Positions 12,101-26,900 of a stretch of DNA of 64,000 nucleotides are shown here, piece after piece. This DNA is from Manduca sexta (taxonomy: Eukaryota; Arthropoda; Insecta; Lepidoptera; Sphingidae). The stretch covers positions 17,306,777-17,370,776 of the forward strand of contig NC_051141.1 of the NCBI RefSeq assembly GCF_014839805.1, in the 5' to 3' direction. The position numbers and the translations under genes are program-made. Every line of letters begins with the position of its first letter. Within the stretch, counting starts at the first letter, position 1. The notes beneath the pieces were generated by a model. That model ran no database searches. It was not told the DNA's origin and saw only the letters and a list, made by a program, of their open reading frames with translations.

Positions 12101-15100
12101 CGGAGAGGGAACCGGAAATACGCTGACAGAAGGCAGGAAAGACAGGTGCTTGACTCAAGATGGATTCCGGATATTGATGAAGAAATAATAGGTAAGTTTT
12201 TATTTTAGGAAAAACTCTCTATAATGTTTGTTTGAAATAAATAACTATACTTATAAAAAGCTAATGTTTATCCATTTCCGTTTTCCAGGACTACTTCGTG
12301 CTGATCCCAGAGGCGTACTACGAGGCCACGGTGCTGACCAAGCTGGTGGACCGGCCGTGCGTGGTGGGCGACCAGAAATTGTGTCGCCAGTTCACTTACC
12401 CCAGCCTGGGCGTATTCCCAACAGCCGACATCAGCAATCTAGTGACAGCGATGAACCAGTTCATTGACAACCCTGTGGTAAGCCATTTCTAGTCATCATT
12501 TCAGCCGGGAATCGTCCACTGCTGGATGTAGGCCTCCCCCATTGAGCACCACAGGGACCGGTTCTGGGCAGCCCTCATCCATCGGAATCCGGCGAGCCTC
12601 ACCAGATCGTCTATCCATCTCGTGGAGGGCTTGCCTCTGCGTTTTCCAGTTCGTGTTCGCCGCTCCAGAACTTTTCCGCTCCAACGGCCATCAGTTCTAC
12701 GAGCTATGTGTCCTGCTCACTGCCACTTGGGTTTCGCAACTCTAAGCCATTTCTAGTATAGATATATAAGTCCAGATGGACACACTGGAGATCAGCATCC
12801 CTAGAATGGATGAATTCACTTTGATATGGTGGGGGATATCTGTCTTTTCAGTTTTGCTAAGTCCAATGACATTAAATCTAGACATATGAATGTTCTAAAA
12901 GTCTATCAAGTGATTCTAATAACAGCCGATGTAGTGGTATGTAATGGCAGTCACCCTTCATAGCACGAAGTTAATTAGTAAAGCCTTTATGTATTAATAA
13001 ATATATAAATAATTTAATCGATAAATCTAATGACCAACTTTTCTGCACAGCAACTTTCAGAACTGCAAGCAGAGGCAAACAGTATACCAATACTGAGCAA
13101 CGAGGAGAATATCTTACAATACAACTTAAAGATCGACCCTCCTGGCCAGTACATCCTGCTAGTGGAGTACGTGACTCCACTAAACGGAAGCGTCGAGTCC
13201 GAAGACTCGGAGAACTCTACCATCTCGTTCCTGCACAAAACTCCGGTGACGGTGCGGTTCCAGTCCGGCGACCAGGCAGAGACTGATGCGATCGTGAACC
13301 TGAACGAGTGCCCGTACACGGCGCCCTGCAGGGAGGTGGTCGTCGATGACCTGTCCAAGATACAGTACGTCACCGTCACCGATCCTAACAACGTTGTGTT
13401 TTTGTTGGTAAGTATTGAGTAAGGCGCTGTCGTACTCTGAGCTATAAAATATTTAACCACTGTCTATTATCGTGTTTGTATCACCATATCAGCGCTAATT
13501 TTTAACAGCATATGCTGAGTTGGGGTCGCTTTAGTGACGAGCAAATAGATTTAAGTATCTCTTTTTGTAATTATTGAGTAATTTTGTTTGTTACAAATAA
13601 ATATTTTCTTTCTTTCTTTCAGTTAGTTATTTTATAGTATTGTATTTTCTTGTTCGCCTGATGGTGAATGGCATGCTTCTCTGGTTAGTTAGTAGAGTAT
13701 ACAAGATGAAATAGTTATATATCTGTTTCATGCATCGGTCCTTCAGATCTTCGTCAATATTAAATGCATTTCTCCTCTAACCAGGGCGAGCCAGATACTC
13801 TAGCTGGGATCAAATCGATTATAGCCATCCCTGAGGCGGATTGGCATCTGGACTATATCACTCCGCGCCCGTACTGCTTGCGCCGAAACGGGAAGTGTGA
13901 ACCAGCCGTCTTCGCCGCTACTGCCATTTCGAAAAAGGTAAAAAAAAAATGTATTCATCTTGGCCTTTTTATCCTTTATCACGAATATGGCTGATCTTTT
14001 TCCAAATCGATTATTAAATGACAGAATTCTGAGGTAACAAACATAAAAAAGAATATACACCGAATTGAGAACCTCCCCCTTTTATTAAATCGGTTAGTAA
14101 CAGAAAAAATAAGCCATATTCCCCCTTATTTCATTGAAGAGATAAACATGCAGGTGACGCTTATAATCCTGAAACAACCGATCGATTCAGTTAAGAATAG
14201 GGACCCTTATCATTCGAATCTAAAAAAGATAAACACACATCACGCTCATCACGTTAAAACCTGTCATTCCAGTTAGAAATCGAGTCCGGAACTGGAGGAG
14301 ACCGGGAGCTGCGTCCACCGATCCTGGACAACTCGACTGCGGTGGTGTACCTCGCGCCGCACTCGGAACCCATCACCGTGGAGGGCAAGGTCGCACCGGG
14401 AGACTACTTGCTCCTCGTGCATTATTACCAGCCCAACTACCCTGGTATGTTTGTTTATTTACTAGCTTTTGCCCGCGGCTCCGCCCGCATGAGAAAGTTT
14501 TTCCGGAATTAAGTTTTCCATTATAACTGTTTACGCAGCGCACGCAACGGATGCACTCACAATTAATAAATTTCCCCGTTTTTGCAAGGTTTTTCATTTG
14601 CTCTGCTCCTGATGGTCGTAGTGTGATTATAGCCTATAGCCTTCCACGAGTAAAGGGCTGTACAACACTAAAATATTTTTTCAGTTCGATCCAGTAGTAT
14701 TTGAGGTTAGCGCATTCATACAAACAAACAAACTCTTCAGCTTTATATAATAGTAAAGATTCATAGATACAACAATTTCATTATTATATCAGTTCAAGAT
14801 CATCACTGCACTAGGCTTCAGGCCCGTATCGCAGTAGACCAATAATCAACAATGTAGAAACTAGTTCCTATTGGTGATGCGTAAAATAACTTGGTGTTCA
14901 TCTCTATGTGGTATGGAACCTGGACAGTGATCATATATTAAGCCCTCATATTCTATATGAAAAGGCAAATGAAAGTAAATCGACGCTTGAAAGGCAATCA
15001 TATCTAAGCGACAATCAGTAAATTTTTGAGTAGAGTGCTTTAAAGTTTTGATTTTTAATATGAAAATTCATAACAATTCAAGTTTTTATTTCATAAAGAT

Positions 15101-18100
15101 TTAGTCTAATGTTATTAAAATTGTTCTAGACCTACCAAATGTAGATCAAATGACGGAGAAAAAAATGGCGATTCAAAATATATATATAATTCATTTTCGG
15201 TATATTTTACGCTTACATTGATCGCCTTTCAAGCCTCGAAGTGTTATATCCTCTTTAGGTCCATTTTAAGGATATTAATAAGTCTGTTGAAAATTATAAT
15301 AACGTTTATTTATTGAAATTATAGATACACGATTCTCTTTAACAATAATGTCCGTATTAGACCGTATCGTATAGTGCCTGTATCATAAACACCGGTTTTA
15401 ATTATATAAGTGTTTTAATATATCCTTAATAAAAATTATTATTATTCTAAAGTATACATTTGTGAAAAGTTCAAATAGTAAATATGATACACCACTTTTA
15501 TTTAAGTACCTAATATTTAGCCACATCCCACTCCACATGGTATTAAAATCATAAATCATAAGTTTATATAAAAAATTCCATGCCATCTTTTGGTTAAATA
15601 TGATTGCTCTGAAGAATCTCATGTTTAGTCATCTTTATTTACCCATATTTACAGAATAATTATATCTTTATCTTTATCATGTGTAACGTCCCATTCTAGA
15701 AAGCGTGGCGGATGTGTTGGTGACCACCAATGGGCAGCAGCTCCCGTCGACCCTGGCCATCAAGCACTGCCCCTCCAACTCTGGCTGCCGGGCGCTGGTC
15801 ACACGCGCAGACGACTCCAACATCTTCAACATCAACGAGAACTTCACCGTCACTTTCTATGTAAGTCCCATTTATCACACAATCATTGTTTTGTCGGTCG
15901 GCACATCATTGAAGGAAGCTTATTCCAACAACTATCCTGATGATGATAAGGGCATAGACAGAGGCGGCCTTTGGTGGAGGCGAACCGGGCAACCGCCCGG
16001 GGCCTCGCGCTTACAGAGGCCTTGCGCGGTGTATCGCAGGACCTTGTTTTACGTTCTTACCGACGATACTGTTAAAACAGGGGAACCTTTTTTTTACTCT
16101 GCCCGGGGCTCGCGTCTGTTTCTTTTTGCTTTCGCCTGGGACTCGCGTTGTTTAGGGCCGCCACTGGGCAAAGAATTTTATACTTCGCTACAATTGTTAA
16201 CTCTACCATTTGTATGGGAATATCGAAATAAATGTACTACGTAGTAGATTAGGCGTTCCGAACATTCACTGTGTTCAACTGAATTGAACTGCAATCCATT
16301 CAAACTGACATAGCTTGTGGTTGTGTACGGAGTGGCGTTCATGATACAAGAACTAGAGTCTAAGTATAGACTTGGTCAAATAAGTATAGATTTTGAAGCT
16401 TCAATTTAATTTAATTTAATTTATATGGACGTTCGTGTTTATAGAATACTAGCTTTTGCCCGCAGCTTCGCGCGCGTTATAAAGTTTTTCAGGCTAAAGT
16501 TTTCCGTTATAAAAGTAGTAGTTTCCCGGGAGCCTATGTTCTTCCCGGGGTCTTAAACTGTCTCCATACCAAATTTCACCTTAATACGTTGGGTAGTTTT
16601 TGAGTTTAACACGTTCAGGCAGACAGATGCAGCGGGGGACTTTGTTTTATAATATATTTTTTAGAACTTTTTAAGTGAAACAATCCCGTCATACATCATT
16701 GTTGCATAACTTTAACCGTTTACGCAGCGCACGCAACGGAAGCTCTCAAAACTAATAAATTGTCCCCGTTTTTGCAACATGTTTCATTACTGCTCCGCTC
16801 CTATTGGGTAAAGCGTGATGATATATAGCACTCCACAAAGGGCTATCCAACGCAAAACGAATTTTTCAGTTTGGACTGGTAGTTCCTGAGATTAGCCATT
16901 ACTGCTCTGCTCCTATTGGGTATAGCGTGATGATATAAGCCTATAGCACTCCACGAACAAAGGGCTATCCAACGCAAAAAGATTTTTTCAGTTTGGGCCG
17001 GTAGTTCCTGAGATTAGCCATTACTGCTCCGCTCCTATTGGGTATAGCGTGATGATATATAGCCTATAGCACTCCACGAACAAAGGGCTATCCAACGCAA
17101 AAATAATTTTTCAGTTTGGACCGGTAGTTCCTAAGATTAGCCATTACTGCTCCGCTCCTATTGGGTATAGCGTGATGATATATAGCCTATAGCACTCCAC
17201 GAACAAAGGCCTATCCAACGCAAAAAGAATTTTTCAGTTTGGACCGGTAGTTCCTGAGGTTAGCGCGTTCAAACAAACAAACAAACAAACAAACTCTTCA
17301 GCTTTATATAATAGTATAGATACGTCAATGTATGGGAATGACTTATTAATGGACTTGTCATTTAGACCTGTCAGTCACATATATTTGTTTTATCTATTAA
17401 CGTTAACTATTGCACAAAGGTATCTTGGTTACGAGCTCAAATTTCGCTTGGATTATTGTGGATGGAACTTATATGGATGTTATTTGTGACTAAATTCCTA
17501 ACAATGTCAATATTATATTACCGTTATTGTCCCAAAAATCGGCGATAGCCTAGTTGGGTGTGGAACGGACTGCCAAGACGAATGTCCGCTGGTTCATATC
17601 CCAAGGGCAAACACCTCTGACTTTTCTAAAATCATGTGTGTATTCTTTGTGAATTTATCGTTCGCTTTAACGGTGAAAGAAAACATCATGGGGAAATCTG
17701 CACATCTGAGAAGTTCTCTATAGGAATTTGGAAGGTGTGTGAAGCCTACCAATCCGCACTAGGCCAGCGTGGTGGACTAAGGGCTAATGATATTATATAT
17801 ATTATATTGTCCCATTAATAAAACCTTTATATTTTATTATAATGGCTTAAATAAATAGCGATGTCACTCATGTGGTATTGCTTTGGTTGCTAAAAAATAT
17901 TGACCCACGTTACATTTTGTCTAACCGAATTTAGGAACTTCTCTTGCTCTCTAGGTATCCCACATTTTTAGAGTCCAAAAATAGTAGCATTACTATAAGC
18001 TAGTAATCCATCCAGGTGCCCATGTGTATATAGCATATTAAAAGATTTTATCTGTGTATATGCTGTTGTCCCCACACTACACCACTGGTAGACAATGGAG

Positions 18101-20873
18101 AAAATAGTAACGTTATCCAATATTTTGAAATGTTGCTTGATCTAAGCCTCATCAACTATAATTCGCGTTAACCAGGGCAACTCAAGCCGCGGCGTGTGGT
18201 TGGACTACGTGCTGGTGATCGCCGCTGCCGACTACGTGGACTCGGCCCTCACGGAGGCCAACACTCTCGACTACACGCGCGAGTTTATCGAGAAATGCGC
18301 CATGAACCACTACTACGTCAGCCGCGAAGAGACTGGTGAGGGTTGAATTTTTTTCTTTTTGGTCCTGTTCAGAGTAATCAAGTAGTTTATGAAAGAGGAT
18401 GAGTACTAAAAGGTAGTTTTGCTGTGATTTCCGTTGATATACTTTTATAGATCGACATAATTACTACCACCAGTTTGACGGTATACTTATTTTGATTACA
18501 TTACTATCTTCGTTTCACTAAGTAAGCAATAAATAATATTATAGTTTTGAAATGTTGCGAAAACTCAGTATACTTAATTTGCTTTCTAGGTTTTTGCCGC
18601 GACGCGATGTTCTCGATCACGGCGGAGTACAACAGCGGCGCACGCGCATGTCTCTGCGACTTCATGGGCTCCACTGAGCTGGAGTGCGACGTGTTCGCGG
18701 GCCAGTGCCCGTGCAAGCCGAACGTGATCGGTCGCACTTGCAGCTCCTGCCGTACCGGATACTACGGCTTCCCTAACTGCAGACCATGCCACTGCCCCTC
18801 CACCGCCATCTGTGACGATAACGGTGAGGTTTTTTTTAATTTTGTTAATGTCTAGACTGGTTTTGATGAGGTTTATCTGAAATACTAGAACATCGAACAC
18901 CGAGAGATGGTCGTATTTTTTTCCCATTTAGTATTACCGAGTTTCACAGGCTGATTCTCAAACTCACTTTTCTAGGATTAGTTTATGTTTGTGCTACACT
19001 TGATAGGAAGTCTATACCATAATATAATGTCACTTTACGCTTAGAGTGCTTTTTTTATAAGAACCAATAGAAAAATTCGGGGCCTGAAGTCCTTTGAACA
19101 GTACATGTTTCATATTCTAACAAACGTTTATTTTTCACGCTAATGATATAAGGTTTACTACACGACACTCATGTTTCCAGGCATGTGCATCTGTCCCAAG
19201 AACGTTGAAGGAGAGAACTGTGACCGCTGCAAGCCGTTCACGTTTAACTTCGACGTGCAGCGCGGTTGCGACGACTGCAATTGCAACCCGCTTGGCGTTA
19301 TCTACAACCAGCTGCAGTGCGAGGCCGACAGTGGAAACTGCGCGTGAGTTGTATCCCAGTACTGGGATAAAAATTAATTTACTTAAACTGATGGTAAGTA
19401 GTCTTCACACGCCTTATATACCTAAGGAACTTTATGTCGATCACACGCCTTATATAGTTCGCCTTACTTATATTCCTTACGCGTCTTATATACTCTAACC
19501 ACCTTATACACTTCCACCCCATTAGTTTACGACCCTTATATACTGCCAACGACTTATATATTTCACGAGACTTATATTTTTCTGCCAAATTATATCGTTT
19601 ACCCCATTTATATACTCAGTTCGCCGTTTGTGCTTATCCTAGTTTAAATGTGATGATGCCGCATCGTGAGTTGTCTATGTTTCGGCCCGTTGTGAGTGAG
19701 TAACTTATATAAGTGAGCGGGCATAGATCTAAATCAAACAAACGGACACAACTAGTAATAAAATAAAAATATAATGGATAGCGGCGATAGCCTAGTCGGG
19801 TGTGAAACGGACTGCCGAGACGAATGTCCGCAGGTTCAAATCCCAAGGGCGCACACCTCTGACTTTTCTAAAATCATGTGTGTATTCTTTGTGAATTTAT
19901 CGTTCGCTTTAACGCTGAAGGAAAACATCGTGAGGAAACCTGCACATCTGAGAAGTTCTCTATAGGAATTTCGAAGGTGTGTGAAGTCTACCAATCCGCA
20001 CTAGGCCAGCGTGGTGGACTAAGGCCTTATCCCTCTCAGTAGTAGAGGAGGCCCGTGCTCAACAGTAGGCAAAGTATATAATACAGGGCTGATATTATTA
20101 TTATATTATTACAATGGATCATGCATAACAGATGCCGAGACAACGTGATTGGCCGCGTGTGCGACCACTGCGTGCCCGGACACTACGCGTTCCCGGACTG
20201 TCTGCCGTGCACGTGCGACCTGGACGGCACCACGGACGACGTGTGCGACCAGAACACGGCGCAGTGCTACTGCAAGAAACACGTCAGGGGACAGGTTGGT
20301 AGTAATTTGCGCTAGCTCTAGGGGTAATTAATGCTTGATAATATCTCTTTATTTAAAACTAGCTTTTGCTCGCGGCTCCGCCCGCGTTTTAAAGTTTTTC
20401 AGGCTAAAGTTTCCCATTATAAAAGTAATAGTTTCCCACGCACGGCACGGGCCCTGACTTGCCCCCCTCCCCCTAGATCCGGGGCTGACTGAGAGTGTTA
20501 TAAACGTAAGAGTAGACAAATATAATGAGAAAGCTTCGAACTGCTAAGCTATCGGGAGTTACACGTGTTATTGTGAGTCAACCATAAAAGATAGACATAT
20601 GCTGTCGTGGGATATTTTTTTACATAATTTTAAGGAGAACATTTCCGTCATACATGATTTCTGTGTAGCTTTAACCATTAAGGTTGCACACGCGACGGAA
20701 GCTTAAAAAATGGAGTAACTTCTCCCGTTTTCTCAACATTTCCCTTCACTGCTCTGCTCCTATTAATTGTAGCGTGATGAAAAGTATACTATAACCAGCA
20801 CAGGAGTATGACAAATAATTGTACCAAGTTTCGTTAAAATCCGTCGAGTAGTTTTTGTTTCTATAACGGTGAT

Positions 20874-20910
<37 letters not shown>

Positions 20911-23900
20911 AATTTTACTAATTGCATTTTTGGCATCAGTATCGATCCCTAATCACCCCCTGATAGTTATTTTGGAAATATATTTCATGTACAGAATTGA
21001 CCTCTCTACAGATTTATTATAAGTATAGATAGATTATTCAGGTGATGTTTGGAAATATTATAAAAAAATATATTTGTCTATCCTAAAGGGTTTGACAGAG
21101 TTAAAGCTAAATACTGTAATGAATTATATTTTAGTTTGTAATTGAAAATGTATTTAGCAAGAATTGCCCGAAAAGGAAATCCTTTTAAATTTTTTACAGA
21201 AATAAAAACAGATATATTTGGTAAGTTCATATTCCAGTACAGTAAGTAGTTTATAAGTGACTACGAATTTTATTTTCAGGCTTGTGACACGTGTAAAGAG
21301 GATTACTTCAACCTGCAAGCTGACAATCCTGAGGGTTGTACAAAGTGCTTCTGCTTTGGCAAGACCACAAGGTGTAGCAGCTCGGACCTGATCTGGGCGG
21401 CGGTAAGACGACCTTTTCGTTATTGCATAAAAAAACAATATTCCGTTAGTTAATTGGCAGCGTATATGGCCTGCTAGGATGGCCCTGGGTTCAAATTTCA
21501 GATCGGGCAGCACTTTAATCAATTTCCAGGGACAAAAAAGTATAGCGAGAGTTAACGTCAGACGTATAGTAAATTCTTTTCTGCAAGATGCTTATCAAAT
21601 ATTTTGCAAACTCCTCCCCCCTTCCCTGGGCCCAAGGCGTAAGGGATAAGAGCCGGTGGAAGATTGCATACTGAACACCGCAAACTTCGTAAAGAACTGT
21701 TGATGGTCACTATACTAGGGTCCACAATATAACTGGCTCAATTCTACCATTACTGACCCCAATTCCACCATTCACGTAGATCGACGGGGTGGCATCATGG
21801 CACCTTGTTAACGTGGAGGCCAATGGCACTCTAAACGTGTACCTTCGGGAGCAGCAACCGATCCTGTTTAACGACACAGCTATCTCTTTCTCCCTGGAGG
21901 GGGAGGACAGTGACACCAAAGTTGTGTACTTCGGAGCTCCTGATTATTATCTAGGTGAGGCTTTACCAAGTGCATTACGCTAATCATTTCATTATGATAT
22001 TATTAGGTTGTGAGCAACTGAGGCTGTGAAAATAATTAAATCTCTGATTGACATAGTTGGTTAACTTTTTCTATCCAAGTGACAAAAATTACCAATTTCC
22101 AAAATTTTTCCCATCATAAAAATAGCTTCGTATCTTTTGTTATCAAAAGTCAAAAATATCACCCGACCTTAAGTGCACTGATCACACTTTTGACTACCCG
22201 TTAGAGAGGAATGCTTGAGGTTTTTTTTTTTAGGTAAACGACTGACGTCCTACGGCGGATACCTTACATACACGATCCATTATACCACGCACACGGACGG
22301 GATCGCCATAGCAGCCGCTGACGTCATTCTCGCCGGATCCAACGGGTATGTTACATTAATCAATATAATAAGTTAGAAAATTTGAAAGCACTTGCTCATG
22401 CGCATTGCAACTGTCTAGTCAAATCAACCATTCTCCTTCTATAATTCAAACACATGAGTTTCGACATATACCGTCTATATATCATACAGATTCCATATAA
22501 TTAACTATTTTTGAAAAGAAATAACTGCCTACCGACAGTTCCGCCGCCTTATAGTATACTAATTATGTAAATTAAATGATTAAATATGTGTAAATAAAAT
22601 ATGTTTCACAGGTACCTAGTCCACAACAGCATTGAGCAGCCACCATCGAACGTGATCTGGACGCACCCTGTCAAGCTGACTGAAGAAGAGTTCACCACCC
22701 TGGACGGCAACCCAGTATCGCGTGAACAGTTCATGAACACCCTGGTCAATGTGACTGGGATTTATATCAGAGCCTCGTATTGGAAGGAGGCTATTGAGAC
22801 CAGGTGAGTTGGTGAAGACGGTTGCTTTTAAAATAATTTAATGTGGCAAGAGATTAATAAAAAACAACGATATGTTATAATATAAAAATAAATCCCTATT
22901 TCCCTTGGTCACGCTATCACGCGTGAAGGGCTGGACCGATTTCACTATAATTTTTTTGTTTGTAGTGTTTGTTATTGTCCGGAGAAGGTTCTTATGAAAG
23001 AAAAAAAATCAAAAAATTGCGCGGCTAATTAGAAAATTTAAGAAAACTTAACGAAAATATTAATTTTATATAACTGTCAATTGTTTGAAATAACTGTCAG
23101 CGTTTGACAGAATGCGCGCTGTAAATTCATGATAAGACGGGACAACGTCTGTCGGGTCAACTAGTATGTTATAATAATATTATCTTGAGTGAGTGCTAGC
23201 GAAACACTCAGATTTATAATATGATTTGTTAAGTGCTGTAAAGAATTTGTTTATACTGCTTTCATAATGAAGTAATTCATATTATCTAAGATATTTTTTC
23301 AATATTGAATTAAATACATAATTTATAATCAGTATAAAAAGGCGCATCAAATTTTTTTCTCAATAATAAATCTTATTTAGAAACCCCTCCTTTCCTTATG
23401 ACGTCAATATAGCTTAGGAGTATTTTCATGGTTCCTTCTTTTTAAAATAAATTCCGCCTTCATAATATGTTAACTTTCTCCCGCCAGCCTCTCCTTCGTG
23501 ACCCTGGACGTGGCCTTAGAGGAAATGATAGACATCGAGGCACGCCGAGCCACCTCAGTAGAAGAGTGCCAGTGCCCCAAGGCTTACCGAGGACTGTCCT
23601 GCGAGCAGTGTGCTGAAGGTCACTACCGACTGCCCTCAGGGTTCTGCGTGCCATGTCAGTGTAACGGACATTCGAAGGAGTGTGACGTCAACACTGGTAT
23701 CTGTCTGGTGAGTAGATTGGAAAGTAATTTCTAGGGTAATGTGCGGTACCCAGAGGAGTAGTAAAATGGGAGCTGCCCTTCTCAACCTTGTATGCTTATG
23801 CACTGTAATTATTGTGATCTCTTATAATACTTTATATTGGTGGTAGGTCTCTCATATGTGAGAGTCCGTCTGGGTAGGTACCACTGCAATGTAGGGCGGT

Positions 23901-26900
23901 CGTATCGCTTACCATCAGGCGAACGGCAAGTTCGTCTCCTCCTTGTTGAGGCGATAGCTGGGCAGTCCTATGCAAGTGGTAAAATATTTGTGAAACATGT
24001 ATAGCGATCATTGTACATAAGGTATAAAAGCCCCCATGGTACCCACAAAGTGTGTTCTGGGACTAGTCTGTGTAAATCCGATTTCAAACAGGGGCCTTAT
24101 TCTCTATCACGCACGTTATTATAACAGTGCGTAACTAGCACGTAACACAACGCATCATGTTTAGGACTATAGAAATTTGGCTTACAGAATACCATTCCAC
24201 GCACATTTCTCGAAGATAACATGACACGGCCGCGTTACGCGTTTACACTATCATACAGAATAAGGGCCAGGCTGGCATGATTATGGCGATTGCCGAGGGG
24301 TAATCATGTCTCGTCAGTCGACACTAGCTGTACCCTACTCCACTTCCCATCAGGTGCAGTTGGATCACTGTCGCTCCAGTATAAAAAAAACATGCCTACT
24401 ATGATCACTCGCATTTGGGCCATTACCTACAATCTAGTAAACTCCATCAACTCGATTTCACATACTAGTATATTATAATAGACTCGCCTTATTGAGGGTA
24501 GGAAGTGCCAATAAATACTTGATATGAGTTATAATTTTCCTTTTCCCCCCTAGGAGTGTACCGACAACACCATGGGCGACCACTGCGAGCAGTGCATCCC
24601 CGGTTACCATGGCGATGCGAACATCGGCACACCACGTGACTGCCTCATCTGCGCTTGTCCCATGCCATATTCTTCTAACAAGTAAGAGCGTCAGAATGTT
24701 CTAGAAGCGAAATAAACATTTTAATCAATGACTATCCTAACCATGTTGGATCTGTAAAATTTTTATTTATGATGTAAGAAGGAGATTCTGTTGTTGTTAA
24801 GTATTATCAAGAAAGATCAGTTGTCCCTCTACGTTCTGATTAGCAGTTATTGCCAGAAATAGGAACCAAAATACGATACTAGAAAATAGAACATAAGCCA
24901 TAACGTCAATAGATTCATAAATATTTTAAACAAATCTAGAACGATCTAGTATTAAATTAATGTTTCCTACAGTTTCGCGCTGAGCTGTGACCTCAGCGAG
25001 AATGGATCTCTGATCTCGTGCAACTGCAAGCCAGGGTACGGCGGCGCGCGGTGCGAGTACTGCGCTGCGGGCTACTACGGAGTACCAGAAAACATCGGTG
25101 AGTAGTTATTATAAACTAAGTTTTAATCGTCACTATTTGGTAGAAAGTATTTTCAAGATAAGTCCCAGTGTTTACCCATCCGTGATTATAAGAGGCGAAA
25201 TGTTAATCCGGGAATTTATTTTTTCATATAACAAAATCGATCGTGATCTCTATTTTTATCCCAATCGGTTCAATGGTTTCGCGGTTCACTTCTAACAAAC
25301 ATTCGAACTTTTTCACAAACATTTGCATATTTTGTGAGTAAATAAAATATTAAGCTGGCAACAAGATGTATAGACAATCTTGTAAAGGTCACTGGAACAC
25401 TTTAGATACAGGCCACTTCCTACATAATTCAATTATGTACTCGCAAAATAGGCAATAATTTTTCATTCCCGTACCAGGGCATAAATGCCTTACAAATCGT
25501 GAAATAATTTGATCCTTATTTTTTCAAAATATATATAGAGGTTACTACAAAACTGAAAAGGGGCCTTCTCAAAGAACAATATACCTATATAATGATTGAC
25601 ATTCAATAAAAAACATTCGATACATAACACCGCAACAAGCTGCGGCGCGCGTGATTCATGAGGCGAACTGCGGAGCTCTAAGCGGTGAGCAAAGGCCCGA
25701 TAAAGACGCAGCAACGGTCGCATGCGCCGATTCGAGGCGGCACGCTTTGAGTAAACGCACGCCGTTGTACCTATACAGCGCAATGTTTATTATTTTATTT
25801 ATTTATTTTATAATGATACGTTACAACCCTCAATATTTAGTGTTAGTATGCAAGTAACATTGCTATATGCCCTTCCCAGGCGATTACTGCAAGCCTTGCA
25901 ACTGTTCGGGCAACATCAACGCTGAAGACCCCGGCTCGTGCGATAGCATCACTGGCGACTGTCTCAAGTGTGTGAACAATACTGCCGGCGCTGCGTGCAA
26001 CCTCTGCGCCCCAGGCTTCTACGGTGACGCTGTTCTGTCCAAGAATTGTACAGGTAGGTACAAGTATGAACTATACGCCCTAAACGACGCGAGGCCCCAG
26101 GCGAAAGCAAAAAGAAACAGACGCGAGGCCCCGGGCAGAGTAAATAACGTTCCCCTGTTTTAACAGTATCGTCGGTAAGAACGTAAAACAAGGTCCTGCG
26201 ATACACCGCGCAAGGCCTCTGTAAGTGCGAGGCCCCGGGCGGTTGCTCGGTTCGCCTCCACCAAAGGCCGCTTCTGCTATACAGTGGTTTTATAACAAAA
26301 TAAAGTCGGTACATACATGGCAGTCCCTCGCAAGTAATAAAGTAATAAAGAACAGTCAATTACGTTTTACATATCGACGCCACCGATCTTACCATATATG
26401 TAGATAACTGGTTTTGAGCGCTATTGTTAGCCTAATTTCACTTCTGAAATCTTCTGTAAATTTAAACACACTTAACGCTATAATAAGCCAGCCATCTTGA
26501 TTCCTCGAAACTGATTCCAATATTACAAACATAACTATTTATAATCATTGACGTATATTCTATAGACACTAACGTCCATATAAACTATTTGACCAAAATC
26601 TGAACTAAAATGGCAACTAAATCCTCACTGTTATATCCTATTTATTCACTTGAACAACAAATAATTTTACTTATTTGACTAATATTTTTTTATTCAAATC
26701 CGATACACTTAAACCAGAGTTCTTATATCATGAGCGTCACTCCGTACACAACCACAAGCTGTCAATATTTACCGTACTAGATTCAGTTTGAATGGATTGC
26801 AGTTCAATTCAGTTGAACATAAAGAATTTTCGGATCGCCAAATCTAGTACGTAGTACACATATATATATATATAGATTTATATAATATTTTAGCGTGTAT

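Noticed and set aside
15705..16244. 179-codon ORF starting in exon 14
   Set aside because: Read-through of the exon 14 donor into intron and repeat F; the GTAAGT donor at 15861 is strong.
16783..17262. CRISPR-like array
   Set aside because: Repeat units are contiguous ~122-bp tandem copies without unique spacers, in a eukaryotic intron.
22900..23166. Confident Helitron call
   Set aside because: Only one copy and no clear terminal hairpin, so kept as a low-confidence repeat only.
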